A program made the translations under genes and the position numbers. Source: Campylobacter concisus (GTDB taxonomy: Bacteria > Campylobacterota > Campylobacteria > Campylobacterales > Campylobacteraceae). From it: a stretch of 64,000 nucleotides of DNA. The notes below the pieces were generated by a model. The model ran no database searches. It worked only from the letters and a program-made list of their open reading frames with translations, and was not told the origin of the DNA. The stretch's first letter is position 1. Each line of letters begins with the position of its first letter. The stretch spans positions 744,001 through 808,000 of the forward strand of contig NZ_LVLC01000001.1 of the NCBI RefSeq assembly GCF_002092855.1, in the 5' to 3' direction. Shown here in pieces: positions 53,934 to 63,855 of this stretch.

Positions 53934-56900
53934 ATGGATAAAAAGAAAAAAATAGCCCTAATTTCAGGCATAAGTTTAGTTTCACTCCTGCTTATTTACA
54001 CACTTCTTGGCTTTTTTGGTCTGCCTTACGCTATCAAAAATATCGCGCCAAAATACCTAAAAGACTACAACGCAACGCTTTTTGTCGGTGATGCTAAATT
54101 TAACCCATTTACCTTCGAGCTAAATGCTACAAATGCCGAGCTAAACACCACTTCGCCGCTTTTTAGCACAAAACAAATAGACGTAAAACTAAAGCCATTT
54201 TCTATCTTTAAAAAGCTAGTAGAAGTTGATATTTTTAGACTTGATGAGCCAAATGTCAAAATTTTAAGGGATAAAAATTCAAAATTTAACTTTAGCAATT
54301 TTATAAGCGACGATAACGCAACTACTGAAGATAACAGCACTAGCTCTATAAATTTTGTCCTAAATAACGCAAAAATTATCAAAGGCTCATTTTCATATAG
54401 CGATCAAAATTTAACAAAGCCATTTAACGTAAATTTTGATGATATAAACTACGAGCTAAGTTCGCTAAATACGAAGAAAAATAGCGCAGGTAGTCACATC
54501 TTTGACTCAAACTCAAGCCTAGCGAACAAGATCGATCTAAATGGCGATATTAAGCTAAATCCCCTAAAAATCGAGGGCAATATCAGCATAAAGGACTTTA
54601 GTATCGATCCAATCGCAATTAGCTTTATCGATAACGACACACTAAATCTTAAAAATGCGGTCATAAATTTAGGAATAAATTACGCTTTAATTGCCGACGA
54701 GAACGCTACAAATATAAATTTAAAGGGTAGCTTTTTAAATGTAAAATCGCTAAGCATAGATGAGGGCAAAAACGAACTAAGCCTTGGTGAGCTAGAGCTT
54801 CCAAAATTTGATTTATCGAGTAAAATAGCAGACAAGATAGATGCTAAATTAGAGCTAAAGGCCATAAATTTAAGCGATGTATCATTTAAAAATGCAATAA
54901 CAGCAAGCTTAAAATCACTAAATTTAAGCAATATTTTGCTTTTAGCAAATTTAAATGAAAAAAGTGAGCTAAGTGCGACAGCTGCACTAAATAGCATAAA
55001 TGCAAATGCCCTAAAAATAGACGAAACCAGTAAAAATTTAGTAAATCTAAAAGATATAAATGCCTCAAATTTAAATGCAAATTTAGCAAATAGCAAAACC
55101 ACTCTAACGCTTGAAAAAATAGCGTTTGATGACATCAATGCCCCGCTTAGTAAAAATGCGAATGCAAATGTGATAGGGGCTAAATTCTCAAATATTAGCT
55201 TCACTCAAGATACTAATAAAAGCCTTGCAACTCTTGATGAGCTTAGTATAAATGGTATAAATTTAAAGGCAAAAAATAAAGAGATTTTAGATATCGCTAA
55301 TGTGCTTACAAAAACGATCAAATTTGATATTTTAAATATGGCTGTGAGTGCTGAGAATATCGATGTAAATAGACCAAAATTTAACTCAGAGTTAAATGAT
55401 AGCGGCTTAAGCGTGATAAGCCAGCTTGGACTTGGTGAGAAAGAGCCGGCAAAAACAGCTAATCATCGCACTAAAACTAAAAAAGAAAATACATCAGCTT
55501 CAAAAAGCAAAGAGAGTGAGTTTAAATTTGATATAAAAAATATCAATGTAAATAACGCCAATATCGCTTTGACGCATCTTTTTGAAGGCGAGAAGATCGC
55601 TCATAAATTTGATAATTTATTTGTAAAAATAGCAAATTTAAGTAGCGATTTTAGTAAGCCATTTGACGCAAAAGTGGATATGAAAAGCTCACAAAAGCTA
55701 ATTTTAGACATAACTTCAAAGATCAAACTTGAACCACTTGATATAACTGCTAAAATCAAAATTGAAGATAAAAATTTGCCAAAATATTTTGCTTACGCAA
55801 AGCCATTTTTAGAGGCAGATCTTTCAAGTGGAGAGATGAGTGCAAACGCCGAGCTTTACTATGCGAAAGATACAAAAGCGGATGCAAAGTTTAGCGTAAA
55901 AGATATTAGAATAGATGCTAAAGATAAAGAAAAGCTAATCGCGTTTAAAAGTTTAGATGTAGATAAAATTTCACTTTTTAAAAATAATCTTGAAATTACT
56001 GGAGTTGCTCTAAATTCGCCATTTATCAAGGCTCATCTAAGTAAAGAGCGCGAATTTAACCTAAGCAAAATCGTAAAAGAAGATAAAAACAAAGCCCAAA
56101 GTGAGCAAAAAACTGAGAGTAAAAAGGTGGCTAGTAAAAAAGACGACGAGCTAAATTTTAGTATCAAAAATTTCTCACTTAATAATGGCGAGGTTGATTT
56201 TTCAGATGCGTCACTATTTATGCCATTTGCTACAAAAATTTCAAATCTAAACGGCAAGCTAACTGACATCGATAAAAAACGTCCAAGTTCGGGTGAGTTT
56301 AAAGGCACAGTTGGCAAAAATGGCTTTTCTCAGATTACAGCAAAATTATTTCCTTTTGAGCTAAAGCAAAATACCGATATTAAGCTTGCTTTTAAAGATA
56401 TCGATCTAATCGACATAACGCCATATAGCGGGCAATTTTTGGGCTATAAAATAAAAAAAGGTAAGTTAAATTTAAATCTAAATTATAGCGTTGTTGATTC
56501 AAAACTAAATGGCTCAAATCTTATAAATTTTGACACACTCACACTTGGAGAAAAGGTTGATTCAAAAGATGCTGTAAATTTACCACTTTCGCTTGCTATA
56601 TCGATATTAAGCGATCAAAATAATCAAATAAATATCGACCTGCCAGTTGAAGGAAATTTAGACGACCCTGACTTTAAATATGGCGGTGTCATTTGGGCTG
56701 CTGTTAAAAAACTCTTTGCCGATATCACGTTAGCTCCGTTTAGATTTTTAGGTAATGCTCTAGGACTTGGCAGCAAGGATCTAAGCTCTATTGATTTTCT
56801 TGCTGGAAGTAGCGAGCTGATAAGCTCAGAAGCACCAAAAATAGCTGATTTTATAAAATTAACTACTGCAAAGCCTATGATGAAACTTAGCATCACACCT

Positions 56901-57242
56901 ACTTACTCTGAAATAGATGTGCTCTACTTTAAAGAAAAAAAGCTTGATCAAAAGATAAATCAAATAATCGCATCAAGTGGCAAAGATTATATTACCGTGC
57001 TAAATTCTCTCGTTCCAAGCGCTAAAGATAAAAGCGATAAAGCCTTAAGAGAAGAGGCAATAAAAGCTATCGAAACGGATAAGGAAAAGCTAGTTGAGCT
57101 AGCAAATGAGCGTGCAAATGCAGTAAAAGAAGCGCTCATAAAGGCTGGACTTGAGACTAGCCGCATAAATATAAACGATGCAACAAGCTCAGAGCCTAAG
57201 CAAAACACCTACACAAGCGTGCTTATGGGAGTGGCGAACTAA
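53934..57242 (+). CDS. Giant AsmA-like DUF748 protein
   Basis: 1102 residues: one N-terminal membrane helix (about 8-28), then a very long periplasmic repeat-rich domain. Repeated Asn/Lys/Ser-rich beta strands of the AsmA/DUF748 type continue to about 900, with NLPLSLAISILSDQNNQI and VWAAVKKLF-type segments before a C-terminal region with DYITVLNSL. AsmA-like proteins form grooves that carry lipid between the membranes. A Lys/Ser-rich linker (about 505-530) divides the protein. It converges with and overlaps by 4 bases the following minus-strand gene. Confidence 0.8.
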   Translation: MDKKKKIALISGISLVSLLLIYTLLGFFGLPYAIKNIAPKYLKDYNATLFVGDAKFNPFTFELNATNAELNTTSPLFSTKQIDVKLKPFSIFKKLVEVDIFRLDEPNVKILRDKNSKFNFSNFISDDNATTEDNSTSSINFVLNNAKIIKGSFSYSDQNLTKPFNVNFDDINYELSSLNTKKNSAGSHIFDSNSSLANKIDLNGDIKLNPLKIEGNISIKDFSIDPIAISFIDNDTLNLKNAVINLGINYALIADENATNINLKGSFLNVKSLSIDEGKNELSLGELELPKFDLSSKIADKIDAKLELKAINLSDVSFKNAITASLKSLNLSNILLLANLNEKSELSATAALNSINANALKIDETSKNLVNLKDINASNLNANLANSKTTLTLEKIAFDDINAPLSKNANANVIGAKFSNISFTQDTNKSLATLDELSINGINLKAKNKEILDIANVLTKTIKFDILNMAVSAENIDVNRPKFNSELNDSGLSVISQLGLGEKEPAKTANHRTKTKKENTSASKSKESEFKFDIKNINVNNANIALTHLFEGEKIAHKFDNLFVKIANLSSDFSKPFDAKVDMKSSQKLILDITSKIKLEPLDITAKIKIEDKNLPKYFAYAKPFLEADLSSGEMSANAELYYAKDTKADAKFSVKDIRIDAKDKEKLIAFKSLDVDKISLFKNNLEITGVALNSPFIKAHLSKEREFNLSKIVKEDKNKAQSEQKTESKKVASKKDDELNFSIKNFSLNNGEVDFSDASLFMPFATKISNLNGKLTDIDKKRPSSGEFKGTVGKNGFSQITAKLFPFELKQNTDIKLAFKDIDLIDITPYSGQFLGYKIKKGKLNLNLNYSVVDSKLNGSNLINFDTLTLGEKVDSKDAVNLPLSLAISILSDQNNQINIDLPVEGNLDDPDFKYGGVIWAAVKKLFADITLAPFRFLGNALGLGSKDLSSIDFLAGSSELISSEAPKIADFIKLTTAKPMMKLSITPTYSEIDVLYFKEKKLDQKINQIIASSGKDYITVLNSLVPSAKDKSDKALREEAIKAIETDKEKLVELANERANAVKEALIKAGLETSRININDATSSEPKQNTYTSVLMGVAN

Positions 57243-57643
57243 ATTTCATTTATCTCGCTGCTTCTTGCGTTATAAACAAACCAGCTAAGAAGTATAAGCA
57301 TCATGAATGCGCCAAAAACTAGGCTTGCGTAAAAATATAAGCTAAAGCCTTCACCTAGTAAATTTGCATTGTGAAGAGCGATCATAACGCCAGCAAGTGA
57401 AATTAAATAGCCAATTAGCTTGATGATAAAAATTTTTGGATTTACAAGGATGAGTAAAAGCCCGCAAAGCATGACACCAAGGGCTATTTGTAAATTTAAA
57501 ATATCAGTTTGAGCACTTGAGCCAAATATCAAAAAACCAAGCAAAAATATGACTAAAACCATCAAAACAGCATAAACTGCCCTGCTTCGTCCAAAGCTAT
57601 ACATAAAGCAAACAAAGCCTTTGTTATGTTTGTTGTAGTCCAT
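57239..57643 (-). CDS. Membrane protein of unknown function
   Basis: 134 residues, four hydrophobic stretches (about 22-42, 48-66, 70-86, 98-124) and a basic N-terminus with GRSRAVYAV. No family recognised. It is a single gene convergent with the AsmA-like gene (4-base overlap) and divergent from the tautomerase gene. Confidence 0.65.
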   Translation of the reverse strand: MDYNKHNKGFVCFMYSFGRSRAVYAVLMVLVIFLLGFLIFGSSAQTDILNLQIALGVMLCGLLLILVNPKIFIIKLIGYLISLAGVMIALHNANLLGEGFSLYFYASLVFGAFMMLILLSWFVYNARSSEINEI

Positions 57644-57759
57644 TTTTCGCTCCTATGTAACAAGTTTTTGTATTTTAATGCCAAATTCTTAAATAAAGGC
57701 TTTAATCTGAAATTTCACTCATTTTGGCTAATATTTTACATCTTGAAAAAGGAGCAACA

Positions 57760-57963
57760 ATGCCTTATGTTAATATCAAAATAGCAGGTCCAGAGCCGAC
57801 AAAAGAACAAAAAGATCAAGTTTTTAAAGAGGTGACTGAGACGCTTGCAAGAGTGCTTGGCAAGAAAAAAGAGGCGGTGATGATTTTCATAGAAACTCAC
57901 GATGCTAGCAACATCGGCGTAGGTGGCGAAAGCGTAGAAGATAAGAGAAAGGTGATAAAATGA
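57760..57963 (+). CDS. 4-oxalocrotonate tautomerase family protein
   Basis: 67 residues from the ATG at 57760 after GGAG; longer frames begin upstream of the ribosome site. It starts M-P-YVNIKIAG, and the N-terminal Pro after Met removal is the catalytic base of this superfamily; LTKEQK-type helix follows. Several subunits assemble to hexamers. Substrate unknown. Overlaps bcp by 4 bases (ATGA). Confidence 0.88.
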   Translation: MPYVNIKIAGPEPTKEQKDQVFKEVTETLARVLGKKKEAVMIFIETHDASNIGVGGESVEDKRKVIK

Positions 57964-58457
57964 GCGAATTTAGCAAAACAGACTTAGAAAGAAAGATAAC
58001 GCTTGAGGTTGGCGATAAAGCGCCAGAGTTTGAAGCACTAAATCAAGATGGCGTAAAGGTCGCATTAAAGGACTTTATAGGCAAAAATGTAGTGCTTTAC
58101 TTCTACCCAAAAGACAACACTCCAGGTTGCACGACTGAGGCTTGCGAATTTAGCGCAAACTACGATCAGTTTATCAAAAACGATACCGTCATCATCGGCG
58201 TTAGCCCAGATAGCGTGAAGTCACATGTGGGTTTTATCGCAAAGCAAAATTTAAAGCACATTCTATTAAGCGACGAGGATAAAAAAATTTCAAAGCTTTA
58301 TGGTGTTTGGCAAGTTAAGAAAAACTACGGTAAAGAGTATCTTGGCATCGCAAGAAGCACCTTTGTGATCGGCAAAGACGGCAAGATAGCTAAAATTTAT
58401 AAAAGCGTAAAAGCCAAAGATCACGCCGCAAAAGTACTAGCTGATCTAGCAAAATAA
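57960..58457 (+). CDS. bcp: Bcp/PrxQ-type peroxiredoxin
   Basis: 165 residues. The peroxidatic Cys57 and resolving Cys62 lie in DNTPGCTTEACEFS, five apart as in Bcp/PrxQ. It reduces hydroperoxides with thioredoxin as donor. Start overlaps the tautomerase stop (ATGA); dsbA follows after 9 bases, so the three genes form one unit. Confidence 0.93.
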   Translation: MSEFSKTDLERKITLEVGDKAPEFEALNQDGVKVALKDFIGKNVVLYFYPKDNTPGCTTEACEFSANYDQFIKNDTVIIGVSPDSVKSHVGFIAKQNLKHILLSDEDKKISKLYGVWQVKKNYGKEYLGIARSTFVIGKDGKIAKIYKSVKAKDHAAKVLADLAK

Positions 58458-58466
58458 GGAGCAAAG

Positions 58467-59108
58467 ATGAAGCTTATAAAAATGCTAATTTTAAGTGCGT
58501 TTTTTGCGCTAAATTTATCAGCACTGACTGAAGGCGTGGAGTATCAAACTCTAGCAAAGCCGCTTAATGTGCCTAAAAACTCGGTCGTTAAGGTCTTTAG
58601 CTATGACTGCCCACACTGCTATAAATTTGACCGGACTATCACAAAAAAGCTGATGTCAAAGCTTGAAGATGTGAAATTTATCCCATATCATCTAAGCACA
58701 AAAGGCAAGCTTGGTGAGACTGCGAGTAAAATTTTTGCCGCTCTTATATCGATAGATGAGGCAAATGGCACTGATCTACTAAGCGATGAGTCAAAATTTA
58801 AGCAAGCAAAATTTGCGATCTATAAAGCAAGACATGATGAAAAAGATGATTTTGATGATGGCAAAGACAAAGAGAGATTTATAAATTTAGCCCTTAAAGC
58901 AGCTCACGTGAGCAAGGACGACTACGAAAAAGCACTAAATAGCGACCGAGCAAAAGAGCTTTTAGACGCATGGTTCGCCTCTTATGATGTTGCAAGTATC
59001 AGCGGTGTGCCAGCTTTTGTAGTAAGTGGCAAATATCTGATAAATTTAAGTGCAGCTTCGTCGATCGACGAGATGGCAAAGATCATACAAGAGCTTTTAG
59101 ATAAGTAG
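58467..59108 (+). CDS. dsbA: DsbA family thiol oxidoreductase
   Basis: 213 residues with a signal peptide (about 1-18, NLSA-L), then a thioredoxin fold with CPHC (Cys48, Cys51), a helical insert and the cis-Pro loop SGVPAFVV. It introduces disulfides into periplasmic proteins, and re-oxidation would be by DsbB/DsbI (a dsbI gene is at 714-2261). AAGGAG precedes the ATG. An inverted repeat lies between this gene and ilvE. Confidence 0.9.
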   Translation: MKLIKMLILSAFFALNLSALTEGVEYQTLAKPLNVPKNSVVKVFSYDCPHCYKFDRTITKKLMSKLEDVKFIPYHLSTKGKLGETASKIFAALISIDEANGTDLLSDESKFKQAKFAIYKARHDEKDDFDDGKDKERFINLALKAAHVSKDDYEKALNSDRAKELLDAWFASYDVASISGVPAFVVSGKYLINLSAASSIDEMAKIIQELLDK

Positions 59109-59129
59109 TTTTTAGCAGGCAATATCTGC

Positions 59130-59195
59130 AAATTTTGGTCTTAGAAATGTAAATTTAAAGCAATTTTAGATAAACTCAGACCAAAATTTCTAAGA
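59130..59195 (+). promoter_or_regulatory. Inverted repeats with two possible pairings in the ilvE leader
   Basis: AAATTTTGGTCT (59130-59141) pairs exactly with AGACCAAAATTT (59178-59189). TCTTAGAAAT (59139-59148) pairs exactly with ATTTCTAAGA (59186-59195). The two pairings share bases and cannot both form fully; the second ends next to the ribosome site GAAAGG (59201-59206). Either an RNA switch or a pair of operator sites. Confidence 0.5.
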
Positions 59196-59213
59196 AAAAA
59201 GAAAGGTTTAACA

Positions 59214-60128
59214 ATGAATGCTTCAGAATTTATCTGGATGGATGGAAAATTAGTTAAATGGGACGATGCAAAAGTACACGTTCTAACTCACTCTTTGCAC
59301 TACGCTAATGCCGTATTTGAGGGTACAAGAGCTTATAAAACAAAAAAAGGTCTAGCTATTTTTAGACTCCAAGATCACACAAAAAGGCTTTTAAGATCAG
59401 CAAAAATGACTGTTTTAAATGTACCTTACACTGAGGAAGAGCTTGAAAAAGCGCAAATAGAGCTTCTTCGCGCAAACAAATATGACGGCAATGTTTATAT
59501 TCGCCCACTTGTATTTTTAGGATACGGCGTAATGGGTGTAGCTCACACAAAAGCACCAGTGCAAACTGCTATCGCTTCATGGGAATGGGGTGCTTATCTT
59601 GGCGATGAAGGCCTAGAAAAAGGTATCAGAGTTAAAATTTCAAGCTTTGCCAAACTCGCACCTGCTGCTCAAATGAACAGAGCAAAAGCTAGCTCAAACT
59701 ATTTAAGCTCACAAATGGCAAACTACGAGGCAAAAGAGGCTGGATACGACGAGGCACTACTTCTTGATAGCGAGGGCTTTGTGGCTGAAGGTCCAGGCGA
59801 GTGCTTCTTTATCGTTGAAAATGGCGTTTTAATCACTCCGCCAAACGACAACAGCCTACTTAGCATCACTCAAGATACAGTCATAAGACTTGCTCATGAT
59901 CTTGACATCGAAGTAAGAAGAGAGCGCATCACAAGAGATCAGGCTTACACAGCTGATGAGGCGTTTTTCACAGGCACAGCAGCTGAAGTAACACCTATAA
60001 ATAGCATAGACAACCGCGTGATTGGCAACGGCGCTAGAGGCGAAGTGACAAAGAGACTACAAAAAGCTTATTTTGACGTAGTTTATGGTCTAAATAAAAA
60101 ATATGAATCATTTTTAACATATATTTAA
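59214..60128 (+). CDS. ilvE: Branched-chain amino acid aminotransferase
   Basis: 304 residues of class IV PLP enzymes: FIWMDGKLVKWDDAKVHVLT at the start, the active-site Lys in MNRAKASSNYLSSQMA, and GPGECFFIVENGVLITPP with GTAAEVTPI in the C-terminal half. It transfers amino groups between glutamate and the keto acids of Leu, Ile and Val. Stands after an unusual leader repeat. The order ilvE-prohibitin agrees with C. jejuni. Confidence 0.95.
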   Translation: MNASEFIWMDGKLVKWDDAKVHVLTHSLHYANAVFEGTRAYKTKKGLAIFRLQDHTKRLLRSAKMTVLNVPYTEEELEKAQIELLRANKYDGNVYIRPLVFLGYGVMGVAHTKAPVQTAIASWEWGAYLGDEGLEKGIRVKISSFAKLAPAAQMNRAKASSNYLSSQMANYEAKEAGYDEALLLDSEGFVAEGPGECFFIVENGVLITPPNDNSLLSITQDTVIRLAHDLDIEVRRERITRDQAYTADEAFFTGTAAEVTPINSIDNRVIGNGARGEVTKRLQKAYFDVVYGLNKKYESFLTYI

Positions 60129-60145
60129 AAATTTAAAGGAACGAA

Positions 60146-61264
60146 ATGCCCGCTGATTTAAACGATTATTTCAATAAAAAAAAGCCAGGTAATGACAACA
60201 GGGGCTCTAGTCAAAATAGCGACAAAGAGCCACCCTTCAAAAAGGACTTTAAAATGCCAAATTTGCCAAATGGTTTTGGTAAATTTGGAGCACTTGCCTA
60301 TATTTTAATTGCAATTATTGCTATTTTTGCTATCACTCAGCCATTTAAAGTAATTCACTCAGGTGAAGTTGGCATAAAGTCTACAGCAGGTAAATACGAG
60401 CCAAATCCTTTGCAACCAGGCTTTCACTTCTTTTTACCTTTTATCCAAGATATCATCATCGTGGATACCAGAGTTAGGATCATAAACTATACTTCTGGCG
60501 AGGATATGGGCGAATCAATGCAAAAATCATATCAAGGCGTTGGTGCTGGAATTTTACGCAAAAACTCTATTTCGGTACTCGATGCTAGAAATTTACCAGT
60601 TAGCATTGATATTACTGTACAATACCGTTTAAATCCGGAAAATGCTCCTCAAACTATTGCCTCTTGGGGTCTTAGCTGGGAGAGTAAGATTGTCGATCCT
60701 GTCGTTCGTGATGTAGTTCGTAGTATCGCTGGTAAATATACAGCAGAAGAGCTTCCAACAAAAAGAAACGACCTAGCAAGACAAATCGATGATGGCATAA
60801 GAAAAGACATCGACTCTCAGCCAAATAAGCCAGTTGAGCTTTTAACAGTACAACTTCGTGAGATCATCTTGCCTTCAAAGGTAAAAGAGCAAATAGAACG
60901 CGTTCAGATCGCAAAACAAGAAGCTGAAAGAACAAAATACGAAGTAGAAAGAGCAAATCAAGAAGCCTTAAAACAAGCTGCACTTGCTGAAGGTACCGCT
61001 AAAGCTGCTATCATTGAAGCAAAAGGCAAGGCTGATGCCATTAAAATCGAGGCTGATGCGACTGCTTATGCAAACAAAGAGGTTGCAAAAAGCGTAGATC
61101 AAAATCTACTAAATTTAAAGCAGATCGAGACGCAAAACAAATTTAACGAAGCTCTAAAAGAAAACAAAGATGCTAAAATTTTCTTAACACCTGGCGGAGC
61201 TGTGCCAAACATCTGGCTAGATACAAAAGATAAAACCAAAGCTAGCTCGGCAAGCGAAAGGTAA
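60146..61264 (+). CDS. SPFH/prohibitin family membrane protein
   Basis: 372 residues: a Lys/Asn-rich cytoplasmic N-terminus, one membrane helix (about 49-67), the SPFH domain (VIHSGEVGIKSTAGKYEPNP to about 240) and a long coiled-coil (about 245-310, QIERVQIAKQEAERTKYEV) typical of HflK/prohibitins. Such proteins form ring-shaped membrane scaffolds. Starts 17 bases after ilvE and 3 bases before hisIE, so probably all in one operon. Confidence 0.9.
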   Translation: MPADLNDYFNKKKPGNDNRGSSQNSDKEPPFKKDFKMPNLPNGFGKFGALAYILIAIIAIFAITQPFKVIHSGEVGIKSTAGKYEPNPLQPGFHFFLPFIQDIIIVDTRVRIINYTSGEDMGESMQKSYQGVGAGILRKNSISVLDARNLPVSIDITVQYRLNPENAPQTIASWGLSWESKIVDPVVRDVVRSIAGKYTAEELPTKRNDLARQIDDGIRKDIDSQPNKPVELLTVQLREIILPSKVKEQIERVQIAKQEAERTKYEVERANQEALKQAALAEGTAKAAIIEAKGKADAIKIEADATAYANKEVAKSVDQNLLNLKQIETQNKFNEALKENKDAKIFLTPGGAVPNIWLDTKDKTKASSASER

Positions 61265-61267
61265 AAA

Positions 61268-62002
61268 ATGAACAGCGTAACAAAAAGCATAGACTGGCAA
61301 AAAGTTGGCGGATTGCTTCCAGTAGTGGTTTGCGATTATGCCACAAACGAAGTTTTAATGCTTGCTTACATGAACGAAGAAGCACTAAATTTAAGTCTAT
61401 CTAGCCGTTACGCTCACTACTTTTCACGCACCAAAAATAGAATTTGGAAAAAAGGCGAAGAGAGCGGAAATACACAGGAGATAAAAGCTGTATTTCTAGA
61501 CTGTGATAACGATACTTTGCTTTTAAAAGTGATTCAAAACGGAGGTGCAGCTTGTCACACTGGGGCAAGGTCGTGTTTTTTTAATAAGATAAATTTACAA
61601 GATAGTAAAATTTCGGATGCAAAAATCGAAGTTAAGAAACCAAATTACGGCATCCTTGACGAGCTTTATCACGTGATAGAAGATAGGAAGCTAAATGCCA
61701 ACCCTGAGACTTCATATGTGGCAAGTCTTTTTAAAAAAGGCGAAAATCAAATTTTAAAGAAAGTTGGCGAAGAGGCTGGCGAATTTATAATGGCTGCAAA
61801 GGATCTTGGCTTTGCTAAAGCATTGGGCTCAAATGAATTAAAAGCAAAAAATGATCTGATCTACGAAGCAGCCGATCTTTGCTTTCATGCACTTGTGGCA
61901 CTTTCAGCCCACAATATCCATCCAGATGCTGTAAAAAACGAACTTGCAAGGCGTTTTGGTATGAGCGGCATTGAAGAGAAAAGATCGCGAGATGTTAAAT
62001 AG
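61268..62002 (+). CDS. hisI: Bifunctional phosphoribosyl-AMP cyclohydrolase / phosphoribosyl-ATP pyrophosphatase
   Basis: 244 residues. HisI part (1-120): [32 protein letters not shown] and [10 protein letters not shown] carry the zinc Cys/Asp residues. HisE part (130-230): [15 protein letters not shown] and [13 protein letters not shown], the MazG-like metal site. It performs steps two and three of histidine synthesis. The last 11 bases overlap the next gene. Confidence 0.95.
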   Translation: MNSVTKSIDWQKVGGLLPVVVCDYATNEVLMLAYMNEEALNLSLSSRYAHYFSRTKNRIWKKGEESGNTQEIKAVFLDCDNDTLLLKVIQNGGAACHTGARSCFFNKINLQDSKISDAKIEVKKPNYGILDELYHVIEDRKLNANPETSYVASLFKKGENQILKKVGEEAGEFIMAAKDLGFAKALGSNELKAKNDLIYEAADLCFHALVALSAHNIHPDAVKNELARRFGMSGIEEKRSRDVK

Positions 62003-62522
62003 CATTAAGCACAACTTGCTTTTTGTATTGCAAAATGCAAAGCTCATTGATTTTTTAACCTATGGCTGGATATTTTTAGCATTTATACTAATTGTGCTTT
62101 TAGGAATTTTTATCGCGATAAAGTCGTGGTGGCAGATAGGATTTTTATTTATTCTAGCTGGTTTTTTCGGACTTTTTGTAGGTAATTACTACGCAAACAA
62201 ATATATAAATGAAAATTTAAGGCCAGTTAGCATAAGCAAAATAATAACCAAGCAGCTTCAATATGTTGATGCGTTAATGGTTGATTTTAATATTACAAAT
62301 AATTCAAATAATGCACTTAGTGTCTGTAAAATCGAGCTTGACTTCTATCTAAGCTCAAGGCAAAATACGAAAGATTTTTTTAACTCGCTTAATCCATTTG
62401 CTAGAAAAAGAATCATCTTAAACGAGGAATTTTTGCCAAAGCAAAGCATTGAGATTAAAGAATTTGTCAATGATTTCGCATTTATAGATTACAATATCTC
62501 TAAAAAAGTGGAGTGTTTTTGA
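61992..62522 (+). CDS. Membrane protein, DUF2393-like (first of two)
   Basis: 176 residues from the ATG at 61992, overlapping hisIE by 11 bases; a TTG at 61971 gives a less likely longer form. Two helices (about 23-42 and 47-64), then a beta-rich domain with [19 protein letters not shown], which looks like an Ig-like or adaptor fold. Resembles the campylobacterial DUF2393 family, unknown function. The next gene codes for a similar protein. Confidence 0.6.
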   Translation: MLNSIKHNLLFVLQNAKLIDFLTYGWIFLAFILIVLLGIFIAIKSWWQIGFLFILAGFFGLFVGNYYANKYINENLRPVSISKIITKQLQYVDALMVDFNITNNSNNALSVCKIELDFYLSSRQNTKDFFNSLNPFARKRIILNEEFLPKQSIEIKEFVNDFAFIDYNISKKVECF

Positions 62523-63073
62523 TGAGCTCAGCATATTTTACGATCGTTCATATTATCGTTCTTTTTGCGATTGCTCTACTTTCTATTTTGTTTCTTGTTC
62601 TTTCACTTAGAGCTGAGCGAAAGTTATTTTTATCACTATTTTTTACAAACATTTTGGTCTCAACTACACTTGCTGTTTTTTTGATGCTAGTGCTTGATAA
62701 ATATACAAAAAAAGGTATGCTCGAAAATGTAAAAAGTGAACGAATTTTACGAAATGAAAGTATTGTTTTTAAGGGGCAAGTGAGAAACATTGGTAAATTT
62801 ACAATTAGCAACTGCACACTGACAGTCAAACTAATCAATCAACCGCTAAATAAAAATGACCTTGGCGGTGAAGCATTTTTTAAGCCAAGTGGGCTTTCAT
62901 TTTTCTCATGGGTTCTTGGCACAGATAAGGATGAGAGGCCAAATACAGTTGAATATAAATTTGATGTAGCCAAAAATTTACCAAAGCAAAAAAGCACACC
63001 ATTTACCGTATATATGCCATATCCGCCTTACTTTAAAAATGGCATGAATATCACAAAACTAAATTGCTACTAA
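62522..63073 (+). CDS. Membrane protein, DUF2393-like (second of two)
   Basis: 183 residues from the ATG at 62522, which shares one base with the preceding stop; GTGGAG lies 8 bases upstream. Two helices (about 6-28 and 38-60), then a beta-rich domain with GQVRNIGKFTISNCTLTVKL and a Pro-rich end. Same layout as the previous gene: two helices and a domain that starts with an N-x-S/T-C-like strand pair. The two are probably ancient paralogues acting together. Confidence 0.6.
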   Translation: MSSAYFTIVHIIVLFAIALLSILFLVLSLRAERKLFLSLFFTNILVSTTLAVFLMLVLDKYTKKGMLENVKSERILRNESIVFKGQVRNIGKFTISNCTLTVKLINQPLNKNDLGGEAFFKPSGLSFFSWVLGTDKDERPNTVEYKFDVAKNLPKQKSTPFTVYMPYPPYFKNGMNITKLNCY

Positions 63074-63192
63074 TCAAGTTAAAGCAAAATTTTACAAATT
63101 TCATAGGATAAAACGCTAAGTCTTGGTTTGATTTTAGATTAAATTTTATCTTTTTAGCATCTGCAATAAACACGATTTTTTAAGATAAAGAT

Positions 63193-63855
63193 TTAAAAAG
63201 TACAAAGTATATCAAGTAGCCTGCCCAATTTTTGTAGGTCATTTAAAAAGAGCTGCTTTGTCTTTTGTGTAAATTCTTTTGCTTCTTCTAGGATTTTAGT
63301 CTCGGCTATATTATAAACAAACTCTTTTTTTAGGATCTTTGAACCTTTTTTATAAAAGAAATTTGCATCTATTAAGCTTGCAAAAAAGCTATCATCTCTT
63401 AAATAATAGTTTGTTGCCACATTTATATGCACTGGCTTTTGTAACAAAAAATCACCACAAATACTATTTTGTGAGCTAAATTTAACACTCTCAAGCACAT
63501 CGGGCCTTATCTCATAAAATTTTATCTCATTAGCTTTTTTTAAAGCTAATATATCTCTTGATTTATTTAAATTTATAGAGTTGTTATTTACTTCAAGTAC
63601 ATTTATAGTACCCTTTGCAAGCGAATAAGCATTTAAAATCTTATCTTCTGCTAAAAAATTTACTATACCAAAAAATGGCACACTAGTATTTTGTTCTGTA
63701 AAATTTTGAGCAGTTTTTATTTGTAGCTGCTGTTTTGTGCCATTTATCTCATAGTAGCTTACGTAAATAGAAATTTCATCTTTTTTGCTTGGACTCTTTT
63801 GTGAGCAACCACTAAAAAATATTGCAACAAGCAAAAAAATGGCTAAATTTTTCAC
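63193..63855 (-). CDS. Lipoprotein of unknown function
   Basis: 220 residues starting with GTG at 63855, which overlaps the purF stop (GTGA). The signal ends with a lipobox FFSGC, so Cys17 is lipidated. The mature part is beta-rich and then helical (ILEEAKEFTQKTKQLFLNDLQKL). No family recognised. Coupled to purF, but no functional link is apparent. Confidence 0.75.
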   Translation of the reverse strand: MKNLAIFLLVAIFFSGCSQKSPSKKDEISIYVSYYEINGTKQQLQIKTAQNFTEQNTSVPFFGIVNFLAEDKILNAYSLAKGTINVLEVNNNSINLNKSRDILALKKANEIKFYEIRPDVLESVKFSSQNSICGDFLLQKPVHINVATNYYLRDDSFFASLIDANFFYKKGSKILKKEFVYNIAETKILEEAKEFTQKTKQLFLNDLQKLGRLLDILCTF

